From positions 1 to 64,000 of the forward strand of contig NZ_BCQI01000001.1 in assembly GCF_001544355.1 (NCBI RefSeq): a stretch of 64,000 nucleotides of DNA, written 5' to 3'. Each line of letters starts with the position of its first letter. The first letter of the stretch is position 1. This stretch comes from Alicyclobacillus acidiphilus NBRC 100859. Lineage in GTDB: Bacteria; Bacillota; Bacilli; Alicyclobacillales; Alicyclobacillaceae. The notes under the pieces were generated by a model. It worked only from the letters and a program-made list of their open reading frames with translations. It did no database searches and was not told the origin of the DNA. Both the position numbers and the translations under genes were made by a program. This document shows positions 1 to 10,200 of the stretch, in pieces.

Positions 1-771
1 CTTGGTAAAGAAATTGCTGCATCGAGATCAGGCCCACTACTATATTGCCATATTTGAGCGGATACGCCTCCAAGCGATAAACCCGATGGGAATGTTGGTA
101 AACATCCTCCTGGATATGTCCAATCTGCTACCCAGACGTGTGATGTATAGCTTCCTAGACCTGTCCAGTAATCAGTTATAGCGTTCCAGTCTCCTGGATC
201 AGCATATACAGCGCCAACGTGAGGACTGCTGGCAAAAACGGCATCCAAAAACCCAATAATGACTTGACGATTCAGTTCATACCATTCGTTTCCGTTATAT
301 GTCCCACTCAAGTACCAGCCTGCTGCATCAGCCTGTTCTACATCACAGTAAATAGTGTTTCTCATGATATAACCATAATCACCCCATGCAGCAACAGCTG
401 TGTTGCCTTGAACACCTACCCCAGGTATAAGCATCCGCAGTGGTTGTTACAGAATACGATCTGTAACCACTTATTGATTGTCCACTACACGTATAGGTGC
501 TTGGTGAGTAATCGGGGTTTGCAAGCTGTGGACCTAAAAGGAACCAGTAGCCATAAGTGTTTTGTCGGTTCCGTTCATACATCCATTCCGCATTCGTGTT
601 TGTGTTTCCGGTGTTTCCTACATTGTTAAAACATCCGTAGTTAGGGTTATATACGTGCGAATCCCCTACGAATGCCCCCATACCCATTTCACCTAAATAA
701 AAATTATCCGTACATGAATCGCTTGATGGTGCGGTGTTTGAGTCACAACCGTGATACGTTGGCGTAGTCAT
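1..771 (-). pseudogene. DUF1906-type glycoside-hydrolase-like protein, frameshifted, runs off the window
   Basis: Translation starts well at the ATG at 771 (GGAG 8 nt upstream; the in-frame ATG at 786 has no ribosome site). It runs about 115 residues and then meets a stop near 379 in an out-of-frame tail. Around 425-440 the neighbouring frame takes over and stays open to the window edge, giving LIPGVGVQGNTAVAAWGDYG, NTIYCDVEQADAAGWYL and VWVADWTYPGG. This is the style of the DUF1906 (Rv2525c-like) TIM-barrel domain, in which an acidic residue follows the IYxDVE-like strand. No signal peptide is visible. The stretch is more AT-rich than the genes after 3.2 kb and adjoins dead insertion sequences, which suggests acquired DNA. 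The break could be a real one-base mutation or a sequencing error. Substrate unknown. Confidence 0.6.
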
Positions 772-992
772 ACAATCACTCTCCAAACATTATTTAGCCA
801 CAAACATTTCCTTCCTTTGGCCATACCGTTCAAGTTATGTCCGTTCGTTTTTTTTGTACGGGCTGTTTTGTTTTATTACAGTCAAAATAGTTGTAAGTAC
901 TGCGTATAAGTGCCTACTGATACCTGTTTTTCGCAAGTAAAAAGTGCAGAGAAACGACACGGATTTGTGCATAGGCACTGCAGTACAGAAGA

Positions 993-1403
<411 letters not shown>

Positions 1404-1486
1404 TTAGGCTGAAGACGACCGCTCAACTCTGTTTTCGGGCAATAGGATGCCCGGGATGCCAAATCCTACGTTCCGGTTTCAGGATA

Positions 1487-2510
1487 TCAAGCTGTTGCGT
1501 TGTTTGGCTTCGTCACGACAAATCCCTGCTTTTGCAGTTGGCGAATCATCAGTTCCTCCGTCGAGATGGGCTTGCGTTTCTCCAAGTAGTCAGCACCAAG
1601 CTCGTTGTACGGTTCACCTGTTTTGAGTATGTGGTACGCAATCACGAGGATTTTGTGTGCGATCACGACGTTGGCTCGCTTCTTACCCATACGTCTTGCT
1701 GTTGACCAGAATTTCGAACCAAGAAAAGTGCGCGTTTTACTGGCAGCCCATCCAGCTTCCAAAAGTCCGGTTCTTAACGCTTGATTGCCCTGTGTCGTCT
1801 TCGATCTTTTTTTTGCCCGCACTTTCATGATTGCCCGGACTTAAGCCAGCCCATGAAGAGAGATGGGACGCCGAAGGAAACACGGACATGTCTGTTCCGA
1901 TTTCGGCTAGGATGACTTTCGCCACATTTGGCCCAACACCCGGGATGGTTTGCAGTAGTTCTTCTTGCGTTTGGTAAGGAACGAAGTATTGTTCCATGGC
2001 CGCTTCCAAGTCAGCGATAGACTTCTCAAGGAATTTGAGATGCTCCAAAGAACGCTGGATGATTTTTCGGTGATGCAAGGTTACCCTGCCATTTAGCGCA
2101 AGTGTCAATTCAGGAATTTTGGGGCGTAGACGACCGATTGCCAAATCAGCAATCTGTTCTGGTTCAATGACTTCACCGTTCACCAACGCATCCAACATGA
2201 GTCGCCCAGACTTCCCAAAGACGTCACTCATGAAAGTGGAGATTTTGATGTTGGCATCTTCCAGCACCTTAATGATTCGATTGCGTTCTGAGGTCTCATA
2301 TCCTTTGAGCTTTTTGCGATAGCGGGTAAGATCGCGAAGTTCACGAATCTCACGCGGGGCAACAAAACTGTTGGACACCAAACCGCAACGATGCAACTCA
2401 GCAATCCATTGTGCATCTTTTTTGTCAGTTTTACGCCCGGGCAGGTTCTTGATGTGGGAGGCATTGGCCTCCACCAGAGAATGTAAGGTCAAAGATTCTG
2501 GGCAAAACAC
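1487..2510 (-). pseudogene. IS110/IS1111-family transposase, 5' truncated and frameshifted
   Basis: The frame shows the PGRKTDKKDAQWIAEL linker, the helical middle (ELRDLTRYRKKL, NRIIKVLEDANIKIS) and the C-terminal Tnp20 region (TIPGVGPNVAKVILAEIG, LSSWAGLSPGNHESAGK) of IS110 enzymes. The N-terminal DEDD/RuvC-like half with the first catalytic aspartate is gone and is replaced by istA coding sequence. At about 1809-1816 there is a run of eight A (minus strand). After it the original frame soon stops, and the conserved continuation GNQALRTGLLEAGWAASKTR lies in the next frame (1828-1487). Removing one A would restore the frame, so it is either an A7-to-A8 mutation or a slippage site. The left boundary is approximate. 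Confidence 0.75.
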
Positions 2511-3032
2511 CATCTGTTTCATCCATTTATCCTGAGCCGTAACACGTACCGAGGGAGGCATGTATCTTGCCAGGTCCGAGTACATCACGGACCGAGGTTT
2601 CCTCCGGTATCCGTCGAATACGGTGGTCCACTCAATTGTCATGGGCTTATCCGCATAAGGCCGTGGAAGCTTCCCTAGGAGCCGGTACTCCCCGTCGCTC
2701 GACAAGACCTCGATTTCATCCCACTTCACTTTCAGCAGCACCGTCTCCAGCCCACGGCACTGAGGCAACGGGTAGGTGGCTTTCTCGAACCGCAGTTCCC
2801 GGTACTTGTTCAGACGGGCAGCTTCCAGGCGGAACACCTCGAACGGCGTGGCCGGTAGCGCGAGCAGTTTTGAACGCTCCTTTTCCCACAGGTCGGCAAT
2901 ACGCTCATGCTTGGCGTAATGCGGACGGTCCATATCAGCCTCTGACTTACGGGCCAGATGCTCCTCCAGCTCGGTGTCGGTATCGCACACGGGAGGGGGG
3001 ACGAGCCAATTCCGACGGCTGAAATGTTGCAA
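2511..3032 (-). pseudogene. IstA transposase of an IS21 element, C-terminal fragment
   Basis: About 170 residues with the C-terminal character of IstA: RPHYAKHERIADLWEKER, the LLALPATPFEVFR segment and the NKYRELRFEKATYPLPQ strand region, ending with GYRRKPRSVMYSDLARYM. The N-terminal helix-turn-helix and the DDE catalytic core are absent. The frame then runs straight into IS110 sequence; the switch lies between roughly 2540 and 2480. The start at 3032 is only the first in-frame start codon after the truncation, not a real gene start. Confidence 0.7.
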
Positions 3033-3065
3033 TATTTCACCTATTCCATATCATGTCATGTTGTG

Positions 3066-3194
3066 GTACGATATAGAGGAAGAGGCGACATCTGTTACCA
3101 CATGCCGCCTCTCGGGCACGACACCTAGGAACGTATGAACGTTCCTGCCCGAAACCACCGCTCCCATGCGGCAGGGAGCGGTTTTCTTCGTTTT
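3066..3194 (+). ncRNA. Possible small structured RNA, three hairpins ending in a terminator
   Basis: The 130 bp between the IS remnant and the GGDEF gene can form three consecutive hairpins on the plus strand: AGAGGCG/CGCCTCT (3081-3087 with 3106-3112); CGGGCA/TGCCCG (3113-3118 with 3146-3151) enclosing GGAACG/CGTTCC (3128-3133 with 3140-3145); and a nine-base-pair terminator stem (3157-3182) followed by T-rich sequence. A weak -10-like TACGAT sits at 3067-3072 without a clear -35. No open frame with a ribosome site explains it and I recognise no known RNA class. It could instead be a leftover leader or an element end. Confidence 0.3.
3157..3194 (+). terminator. Intrinsic terminator, plus strand
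   Basis: Stem ACCGCTCCC (3157-3165) pairs with GGGAGCGGT (3174-3182), eight-base loop, then TTTTCTTCGTTTT. The T-rich tail is on the plus-strand side only, so it does not serve the convergent GGDEF gene well. Confidence 0.6.
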
Positions 3195-3205
3195 AGCGCG
3201 TTCGC

Positions 3206-4291
3206 TCATACGTCGGATGACGGTGATACGGCTTCGACATCCCCTTTGTGCGCGCTCTCCTGCTGCCGGACGGACGAATTCAGCGTCCCTTCGCCTTCGA
3301 CCAATTTACGTCTTCGTTTGTCTTCGTAAAGACGTCTATCCGCGACGCGATAGCACGTCTCGTAGTCATCGCCATCGACGCCCCAAACCGCGCCGCCGAC
3401 TGACACGGAGTGCAGAACAGAATCCTTCCTGCTCGCCACGGCTTCTTGGATGCGGCGCATCGGACCGGCCCAGTCGCAAGCGCAATTGGTCAACAAGACG
3501 ATGAACTCGTCGCCGCCCATCCGACCGACCATGTCTTCCGGATCGAGGCAATTCGCGATCACGTCAGCGACCTCGCGAAGCACGTGATCCCCGACCGGAT
3601 GGCCAAAGTTGTCGTTGATGGCTTTGAAATCGTCGAGATCGACAATGCCGAGCACAACCCGTTCACCTGGGTCGCGTTCCTGCTGAACAAATCGCTCCCA
3701 GTTCGATTCGATGCCTCGTCGATTGAATACACCAGTCAGCAGATCGCGTTCGCTGGCGGCTTCCGCGATTCGAAAGGCCGTGATCAAGTCAAGCGCGACC
3801 GACAATTGGGCCGCACAGGAATCGACAAGCGCGTTGCTCATTTCGAAGGTCATGCGCGACGAAACGGCGCGCGACCGTGCCACGACAACCGCGCCGCGAG
3901 TCTCCTCGCGCGAAATGATGGGCCAAATGCCGAGTTCCAGCAGTGGGTATTTGGCCAAGACAGCCTTGAGCCTGGCATTCGAAATGTCCTCGGCCAAAAT
4001 CCATCGTTCCGTCACCATGTCGAGCGCGACATTCTCTTCCATGAGCGGCTTCAAAGCCTCCTGAAGTTCTGCAGCGCTCGGTTCAAACACGCCCCATGGC
4101 ACGTACATTTGCGACGCTTCTGGGCGACTTCCGGAAAGCAGCCCACGTTTGCGGTACAGAAAAAAACCAGAATCCGCTTCGACGAGTTCGCGCAACGCGT
4201 GCGAAGCCATCTCCAACAGTTCCATTCCCCGTTCCGCGCGCGCCCATTCCCGCGTACGGTGGAAGAATCTCTTCAACATTTCGGCGTTCAT
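3206..4291 (-). CDS. Diguanylate cyclase (GGDEF domain) with N-terminal sensor region
   Basis: 361 residues. About 1-175 form a soluble, GAF-like region without membrane segments; 180-345 is a GGDEF domain starting with the typical ERDLLTGVFNRRG, with the metal-binding DLDDFKAINDNFGH and an intact GGDEF active-site loop at 259-263. It should condense two GTP to cyclic di-GMP. The inhibitory I-site RxxD, normally five residues before GGDEF, is absent (PEDMVG there), so product inhibition is probably missing. The ATG at 4291 has GGGGTG 5 nt upstream. Monocistronic, facing the hairpin region at 3.1 kb. No EAL domain or c-di-GMP riboswitch is seen nearby. Confidence 0.9.
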   Translation of the reverse strand: MNAEMLKRFFHRTREWARAERGMELLEMASHALRELVEADSGFFLYRKRGLLSGSRPEASQMYVPWGVFEPSAAELQEALKPLMEENVALDMVTERWILAEDISNARLKAVLAKYPLLELGIWPIISREETRGAVVVARSRAVSSRMTFEMSNALVDSCAAQLSVALDLITAFRIAEAASERDLLTGVFNRRGIESNWERFVQQERDPGERVVLGIVDLDDFKAINDNFGHPVGDHVLREVADVIANCLDPEDMVGRMGGDEFIVLLTNCACDWAGPMRRIQEAVASRKDSVLHSVSVGGAVWGVDGDDYETCYRVADRRLYEDKRRRKLVEGEGTLNSSVRQQESAHKGDVEAVSPSSDV

Positions 4292-4487
4292 TCGGACACC
4301 CCTGTCGCTTTCGACAAGCTACCCCTGATTCGTATATCACGAAGTTCCCTCTTCTTCTGGATGTCATTTATCGCTCTCTATCATCTAGGCCTGCATATCT
4401 TGCACATAGCTATCTATTTTTACTTACTTCAATTCTTCAGAAGCTATCCCTGCTGCCGACCTCGCGCTTGCCTCGACCGGCAGGACG

Positions 4488-5081
4488 TCACGCCCGCAGG
4501 ACTTGCCGCCAAATGGCCGCCGTGTGCTCTCCGTACAAGCTCAGCAATTGGTCGTTTGCCTGGTAGACCAAGGTTGGATAACCGGCAGGCGCATAGACGT
4601 CGCCTGCTTTCGGATTGAGATCGTAATACACCTGGAACGCCGCCAAATGGAGCGCAGTCTGCTCCTGATGTTGAACCGCAACCGCTTGTCGCAAAGTCGT
4701 TCCCTGGGAATAACCCACACAGACGAGAATCGGTTTCTGTTTGAGCGAATGGAACTCCTGCGACAACAATTTCAACGTTCTTTGGCAGTGTGGGCACCAG
4801 TACGCGACAAACAACACCGGTTGTTTGCGGGCGTCCAGCGAAACGTGCCGGCCTTCCCCGTCCACTACGGGGATCTTCGTATAGTCCACTTGTTTCACGG
4901 GTGTGGGATCCAACTTCGTGTCGACGGGCCCCACCAGCTCGTCCGTCCGATTCTGAAAGGAAATCTGCTGGGTGGTTGCCTGCACCTTGGCATGGCTGTC
5001 ATTCCACGCTATTGAACATCCAGTCAGACACCCCGCCGCCAGCAGCCCAGCAAGCCAGACGATTGTTTTTTGCACACACAT
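4488..5081 (-). CDS. Thioredoxin-fold lipoprotein (thiol-disulfide oxidoreductase)
   Basis: 197 residues. The N-terminus is a lipoprotein signal: hydrophobic IVWLAGLLAAG then the lipobox LTGC at about residues 19-22. A thioredoxin/TlpA-like fold follows, with LFVAYWCPHCQRTLKLLS; the CPHC pair is the redox motif, and a cis-Pro-type PAGYPTLVYQ lies near the end. Expected to be anchored outside the cytoplasmic membrane and act on disulfides of exported proteins. Start ATG at 5081 follows AGGTAGGTG closely; GTG at 5075 is an alternative. Single gene between the GGDEF gene and yitJ; its partner electron donor (CcdA-type) is not in the window. Confidence 0.85.
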   Translation of the reverse strand: MCVQKTIVWLAGLLAAGCLTGCSIAWNDSHAKVQATTQQISFQNRTDELVGPVDTKLDPTPVKQVDYTKIPVVDGEGRHVSLDARKQPVLFVAYWCPHCQRTLKLLSQEFHSLKQKPILVCVGYSQGTTLRQAVAVQHQEQTALHLAAFQVYYDLNPKAGDVYAPAGYPTLVYQANDQLLSLYGEHTAAIWRQVLRA

Positions 5082-5217
5082 GCACCTACCTAACTACGCA
5101 ATCGGATCGCAATTGCTAGCGCAAGATTACGAACTCCACTAACGTAGCCTATCCACGGCCGCTGTGCAATGACGCCTAGAAGCAGAAATTCTCCTGAACG
5201 ACAAGCGGGCTTCGGCC

Positions 5218-7185
5218 TTACGCCAACGATTCATTCGCGACTCGAGCGCGAATGAATTGAGTCAAACGGACCGTGATATCGTACCGCATGAACGGTGTGA
5301 TCAAGTAGATTCCCCGGAAGTACGCTGCCGCCGCGTCGGTCAATTCCTGGGCGATCTCGAACCCAACCTCCCCATCCCGATCCGGCGCCGCCTCCCGCAT
5401 CCTCGCCAGCACATCGGCCGGGATCGAGATGCCCGGCACTTGATCGTGCAGGAACTCCGCGTTGCGCACCGTCGTGAGCGGCATGATGCCGATGCACACG
5501 GGTACGCCGAGATCGCGCGTGGCCTCCGCTATCCGCTCCATCAAAGCCTCTTCGTACACCGGCTGCGTCATGACATAATCCGCCCCGGCCGCCACCTTCC
5601 GCTTCAGGCGATCGATCGCTTTGTCGAAGTTGTGCACGTGCGGATTGAACGCCGTGCCAATCACAAAATTCGCGGAACGCTGCAAGGGCCTCCCGGAAAA
5701 ACCGACACCGTCGTTCAGCTTGCGCACCATCTTGGTCAGATCCATTGAGGACACGTCGTAGACCGAAGTGGCGCCAGGCAAGTCGCCGTACTTGGACGGA
5801 TCGCCCGTAATCAGCAGAATGTTGCGGACGCCCAACAGGTGCAGGCCCATGAGGTGAGACTGTTGGCCAATCAAGTTGCGATCTCGGCATGTGACGTGGA
5901 CCAACGGTTCAATCCCGTACTGCTTGAGCACGCTCGCCAACGCCAGGTTGGACATGCGCACGGTGCCGAGCGAATTGTCGGCCATCGTGATCATGTCGAC
6001 GCCGGCTCGCTGCAGCGCGATCGCCCCTTGGATAAACTTGTCGCTCTGCAGGTGTTTGGGCGGATCCAGTTCGACGATGACGGTCGTCCTGGTGTTCAGG
6101 AGATCGACGATCGACGGCGAAGCTTCGACATCGAACCCTCGCGCGGCGGCGACAGGCGACGCAGCCGTTCGCGATGGCGATGTTTGTTCTTCGACGATGA
6201 TATTGGGCGCGTCGGGAGATGGTTCACGAAGGGCCGTTGACATCTCCTGCATCGGCGCCTGCAAAACACTCGACAATTGTTCCACCATCGCTCGAATGTG
6301 CTCTGGCGTGGTTCCACAGCAGCCGCCGAGCCACGTGACACCCAAGCGCGCAAGTTCGCTCATGACGCTGGCGAAATTCGACACGTCGCCGGTGTAGGAA
6401 AGTTTCTCGGACTCGCTGCGGTGGAGAATGCCTGCGTTCGGAAAGGCGGCGTAGCCTGGACCATCGAGACGGATGCGCTCGTACGAACGCAAGATGCCGT
6501 ACGGCCCTAAACGGCAATTGAGTCCGACAATGTTTGCACCATGATCCCGTAAACTCGCAAACGCCCGATCCAGCCGAACGCCGTCGCGCGTGACGCCGAC
6601 CTCTTCCGGAGACAAGTTGGCAACCACGTGGATATCGAAAGACATCGCCCGGACCACATCCAGCGCGACAAGCAGCTCTTCAAGATCCGGAAACGTCTCC
6701 AACACAAGCCCGTCGACATTCGATTCGAGCAACGCGGCGATTTGAGCGGCGTATACCTCGCCGAGCTTCACCTTTTCGTCGTCCGTCAACAACGCCCCGT
6801 ACCGAGTGCCGCCGCGAACTGGGCCGATGGTTCCGTACACCATGGCATCCGTTCGCGCAGTTGCGGCACGGGCGATCTCGACCGCGCGCCGATTCAACTC
6901 CCGAACCTTGGTGTCCAATCCGTACCTGGAAAGATGCTCGCCATTGCCAGCGAAGGTATTGGTTTGGATGAGCGTCGATCCCGCTTCCACGTACGAGCGG
7001 TGGACGTCCTCCACCAATTTCGGATTCGACAAATTTAATTCTTCGGCACAGACGCGTATCGGAACTCCACATTGATGGAGATACGTCGCCATCGCGCCAT
7101 CCCCCACCACGTATGAATGATTGTGGACACGATGTCCAATCTGCTGCCCCTGAGTTGGGCAGGCATCGCGCAACTCTGTCGTCAT
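5218..7185 (-). CDS. yitJ: Bifunctional homocysteine S-methyltransferase / methylenetetrahydrofolate reductase
   Basis: 655 residues, two modules. Residues about 20-315 are a Zn-dependent homocysteine methyltransferase barrel, with the zinc cysteines in GLNCRLGP and GGCCGTTPEHIRAM. Residues about 365-645 are a MetF-type reductase (VIVELDPPKH, HVTCRDRN, LLITGDPSKYGDLPGA, YVMTQPVYEE). This is the YitJ architecture of Bacillus. The reductase makes 5-methyl-THF, which MetH, encoded just upstream with a 22-bp gap, uses to methylate homocysteine, so the pair couples supply to use. The homocysteine domain duplicates that of MetH. ATG at 7185 follows a GGGGAGG-type site. Probably transcribed from the metH promoter. 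Confidence 0.92.
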   Translation of the reverse strand: MTTELRDACPTQGQQIGHRVHNHSYVVGDGAMATYLHQCGVPIRVCAEELNLSNPKLVEDVHRSYVEAGSTLIQTNTFAGNGEHLSRYGLDTKVRELNRRAVEIARAATARTDAMVYGTIGPVRGGTRYGALLTDDEKVKLGEVYAAQIAALLESNVDGLVLETFPDLEELLVALDVVRAMSFDIHVVANLSPEEVGVTRDGVRLDRAFASLRDHGANIVGLNCRLGPYGILRSYERIRLDGPGYAAFPNAGILHRSESEKLSYTGDVSNFASVMSELARLGVTWLGGCCGTTPEHIRAMVEQLSSVLQAPMQEMSTALREPSPDAPNIIVEEQTSPSRTAASPVAAARGFDVEASPSIVDLLNTRTTVIVELDPPKHLQSDKFIQGAIALQRAGVDMITMADNSLGTVRMSNLALASVLKQYGIEPLVHVTCRDRNLIGQQSHLMGLHLLGVRNILLITGDPSKYGDLPGATSVYDVSSMDLTKMVRKLNDGVGFSGRPLQRSANFVIGTAFNPHVHNFDKAIDRLKRKVAAGADYVMTQPVYEEALMERIAEATRDLGVPVCIGIMPLTTVRNAEFLHDQVPGISIPADVLARMREAAPDRDGEVGFEIAQELTDAAAAYFRGIYLITPFMRYDITVRLTQFIRARVANESLA

Positions 7186-7207
7186 GGTCGGCCTCCCCTT
7201 TGCAACG

Positions 7208-10200
7208 TCATTCGATATCCACGTTAAAATAACGCGCTTCCGGATGGCTGAACGCCAACGCCGTCACGGAAGCCTCCGGGTCCATCATGAAACCGTCCGT
7301 CAATTCCATTCCGATATCCTCTGGACGCAACAGTGAAAACAGCGTTTCTTGCTGCTCCAGGTCGGGACAAGCTGGGTAGCCAAACGAGACGCGAATACCT
7401 TGGTATTTGGCGATGAACCGTTCGCGCATCGACAACTCCATCGGATCAGGAAATCCCCACATGTCGCGAAGCTGCTGGTGCAGGCGCTCGGCGAACGCCT
7501 CGGCCAGTTCGAGCGCCGTGGCTTGCAAAGCGTGTGCGCGCAAATACTCGCCGGCTTCCTTGAGGCGGTCGGCCTCCTGCCGGATTGCCCCGCCCGTCGT
7601 GAGCGCCATCATCGCGAAATAGTCCATGGTCCCGCCCTCGATGGGTCGGACAAAGTCCGCCACGCACAGGTAGGGAGATTTTCTCTGCCTGGGAAACCGG
7701 ATGCGCGCCCGTTCCGTCTTGGCGTCCGCTGCGAAGATCACGAGATCGTCGCCGTCCGCCATGACAGGAAAGAACTGATAGACGGCATGCGCGTTCAACA
7801 GGCCATCGCGCGTCGCGTCGGCAATGAGCGCCTCGACCAATTCGAGCAGTTCGGTTGCCTGCGGGTCCCGTTCCGCCAAGCGTTTCTCGACGTTGCCCGA
7901 CAAACCGAGATGTTTTCCGAGCAGCATCTGCAAGTTCAAGTAAGGACGAATGAGGCGAATCGGATAGTCCCTCAATACGTGTCGATCCAGATCCGGCGGC
8001 AGGAAAACAGGCGCGTCTCGGCGGATGGTCGATTTGACGCGAACCGGCACTTTGTCCGCGACTTCCGTCGCGGCCTTCGCACGTTCAGCAAACGTGTCTC
8101 GCTCCTGATTCAGTTGCGACAATAGATCGCCTCGCGCGTCAGAGACGAGTTGGTTCGCGAACTCCAGCCCCTCCATCGCGTCTTTCGCGTAAATCACGGG
8201 GCCATCGTATTTGTCCGCGATCTTTGTCATGGTGAACTTCTTCGACAGGGCGGCGCCGCCGACCAAGAGCGGGAGATCGATACCCGCGTGCCGAAATTCC
8301 TCGGCTGTAATCACCATCTGTTGGGCGGATTTGACCAGAAGCCCAGACAGTCCAATCATGTCTGGCTGGTATTCGCCGACAGCCTGAATCAGCTGTTCAG
8401 GCGCTACTTTGATGCCGAGATTGACCACTTCAAATCCGTTGTTGGACAGGATGATTTCCACGAGATTCTTGCCGATGTCGTGCACGTCGCCCTTGACCGT
8501 CGCCAGAATCAGCTTGCCCTTCGCGTGCGAGTCCGCCTTTTCCATATGCGGCTCCAAATGAGAGACCGCAGCCTTCATCACTTCCGCGCTTTGCAAGACT
8601 TCCGCGACAATTAGTTCATTGTTGTTGAACAGCCTGCCGACTTCCGTCATGCCGTCCATCAGCGGCCCGTTGATAATGTCGAGCGGCGCGTACTTTTGCA
8701 ACGCCGCGTCGAGATCCTGAAGCAGTCCGTCTTTCGATCCTTCGACGACGTACGAGGCGATCCGCTCCTCCAATGTGAGCGATTCTTTGGCAACCGCAGC
8801 CTGTACACGTTTTTCGCGATACTTTGCGGTAAATTCGGCGACGATTTCGTCCGTCGTCTCGAACAACAGCCGATCACACAGGTTGCGTTCGTTTTCGGGA
8901 ATCGAGGCGTAGCGTTCAAGCCGCTCCGAATTGACGATGGCGTAACCAAGCCCCGCCCGCGTGCAGTGATACAAGAACGCCGCGTTGAGCACTTCCCGAC
9001 CTGCCGGAGGCAATCCGAACGACACGTTGCTGACGCCAAGAATCGTCGGACATTCCGGAAGTTCCTCGCGCAATATCCGGATAGCTTCAATGGTTTCCCG
9101 CGCGGAGCCGATATATTTCTCATCGCCGGAACCCACCGGAAACGTGAGCGGATCAATCAAGATATCCGACTTCCGAAAACCGTACCCCTCCGTCAGCGTT
9201 CGAACCGCCCGATGCGCGATTTCGACCTTTTTCTCGCGCGTCACCGCCATCCCGTGCTCGTCGATCGTGCCCACAATCAACGCCGCGCCGTACTTTTTTG
9301 CGATATTCGCATAGGCGGCGAAACGAGGTTCGCCGTCTTCGAAGTTTGTCGAGTTGATGATCGCCTTGCCCTGGATATGTTTGAGCGCGGCTTCCACCAC
9401 CGCGATATCGGTCGAATCGATCATGATGGGCACCCTGACCTTACGCACCGCCAGCGGCAAGACGCGCAGCATGTCGGTCATCTCATCCCGGTCGGAATCC
9501 TGGACATTGATGTCGATGACCTGTGCCCCAGACTTCACCTGCGCCCTTGCGATCTCTGCCGCCGCGTCGAACTCCCCGTCGCCGATGAGCCGCTTGAATT
9601 TCCGCGAGCCCAGAACGTTCGTCCGTTCCCCTACGATAATTGGACGCTGATCGTCGGAAAGAAACAACGCTTCCATGCCTGAGACCGCGTGCCCGTGTTC
9701 CCTAGCCCGATCCCGCGGTCGACACGAGGCAAGCTGGTTCGCGAGTTCCCGAATATGCTCCGGCGTCGTTCCGCAACAGCCGCCCGCCATATTCAGCCAT
9801 CCCTCCACCGCGAAATCGCGCATCTTCTTCGCGAACGCGTACGGAGTCTCCAGATATCGCCCTTCCTCGTCCGGCAGCCCCGCGTTGGGGTGACAGCTGA
9901 CCGCACACTCCGCCAATTCAGACAGGGTGCGCATGTGATCGCGCATGAATTCCGGCCCCGTGGCACAGTTCATGCCGACCGCAAACGGTTTGAGATGTTC
10001 GATAGAGAGATAAAAGGCGTCGATGGTCTGTCCCGCGAGCGTCGTGCCCATGGGCTCAATGGTCCCGCTGACCATAATCGGAATGTGCCGTCCGAGTTTT
10101 TCTTCGATCCGTCGGATGGCCAGACCCGCCGCTTTCACGTTCAACATGTCCTGCGATGTCTCGATCATGAGAAAGTCCGCACCGCCCACCACCAAGCCCT

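Noticed and set aside
3410-4618. 402-codon plus-strand frame across the GGDEF gene
   Set aside because: Antisense shadow of the GGDEF coding region.
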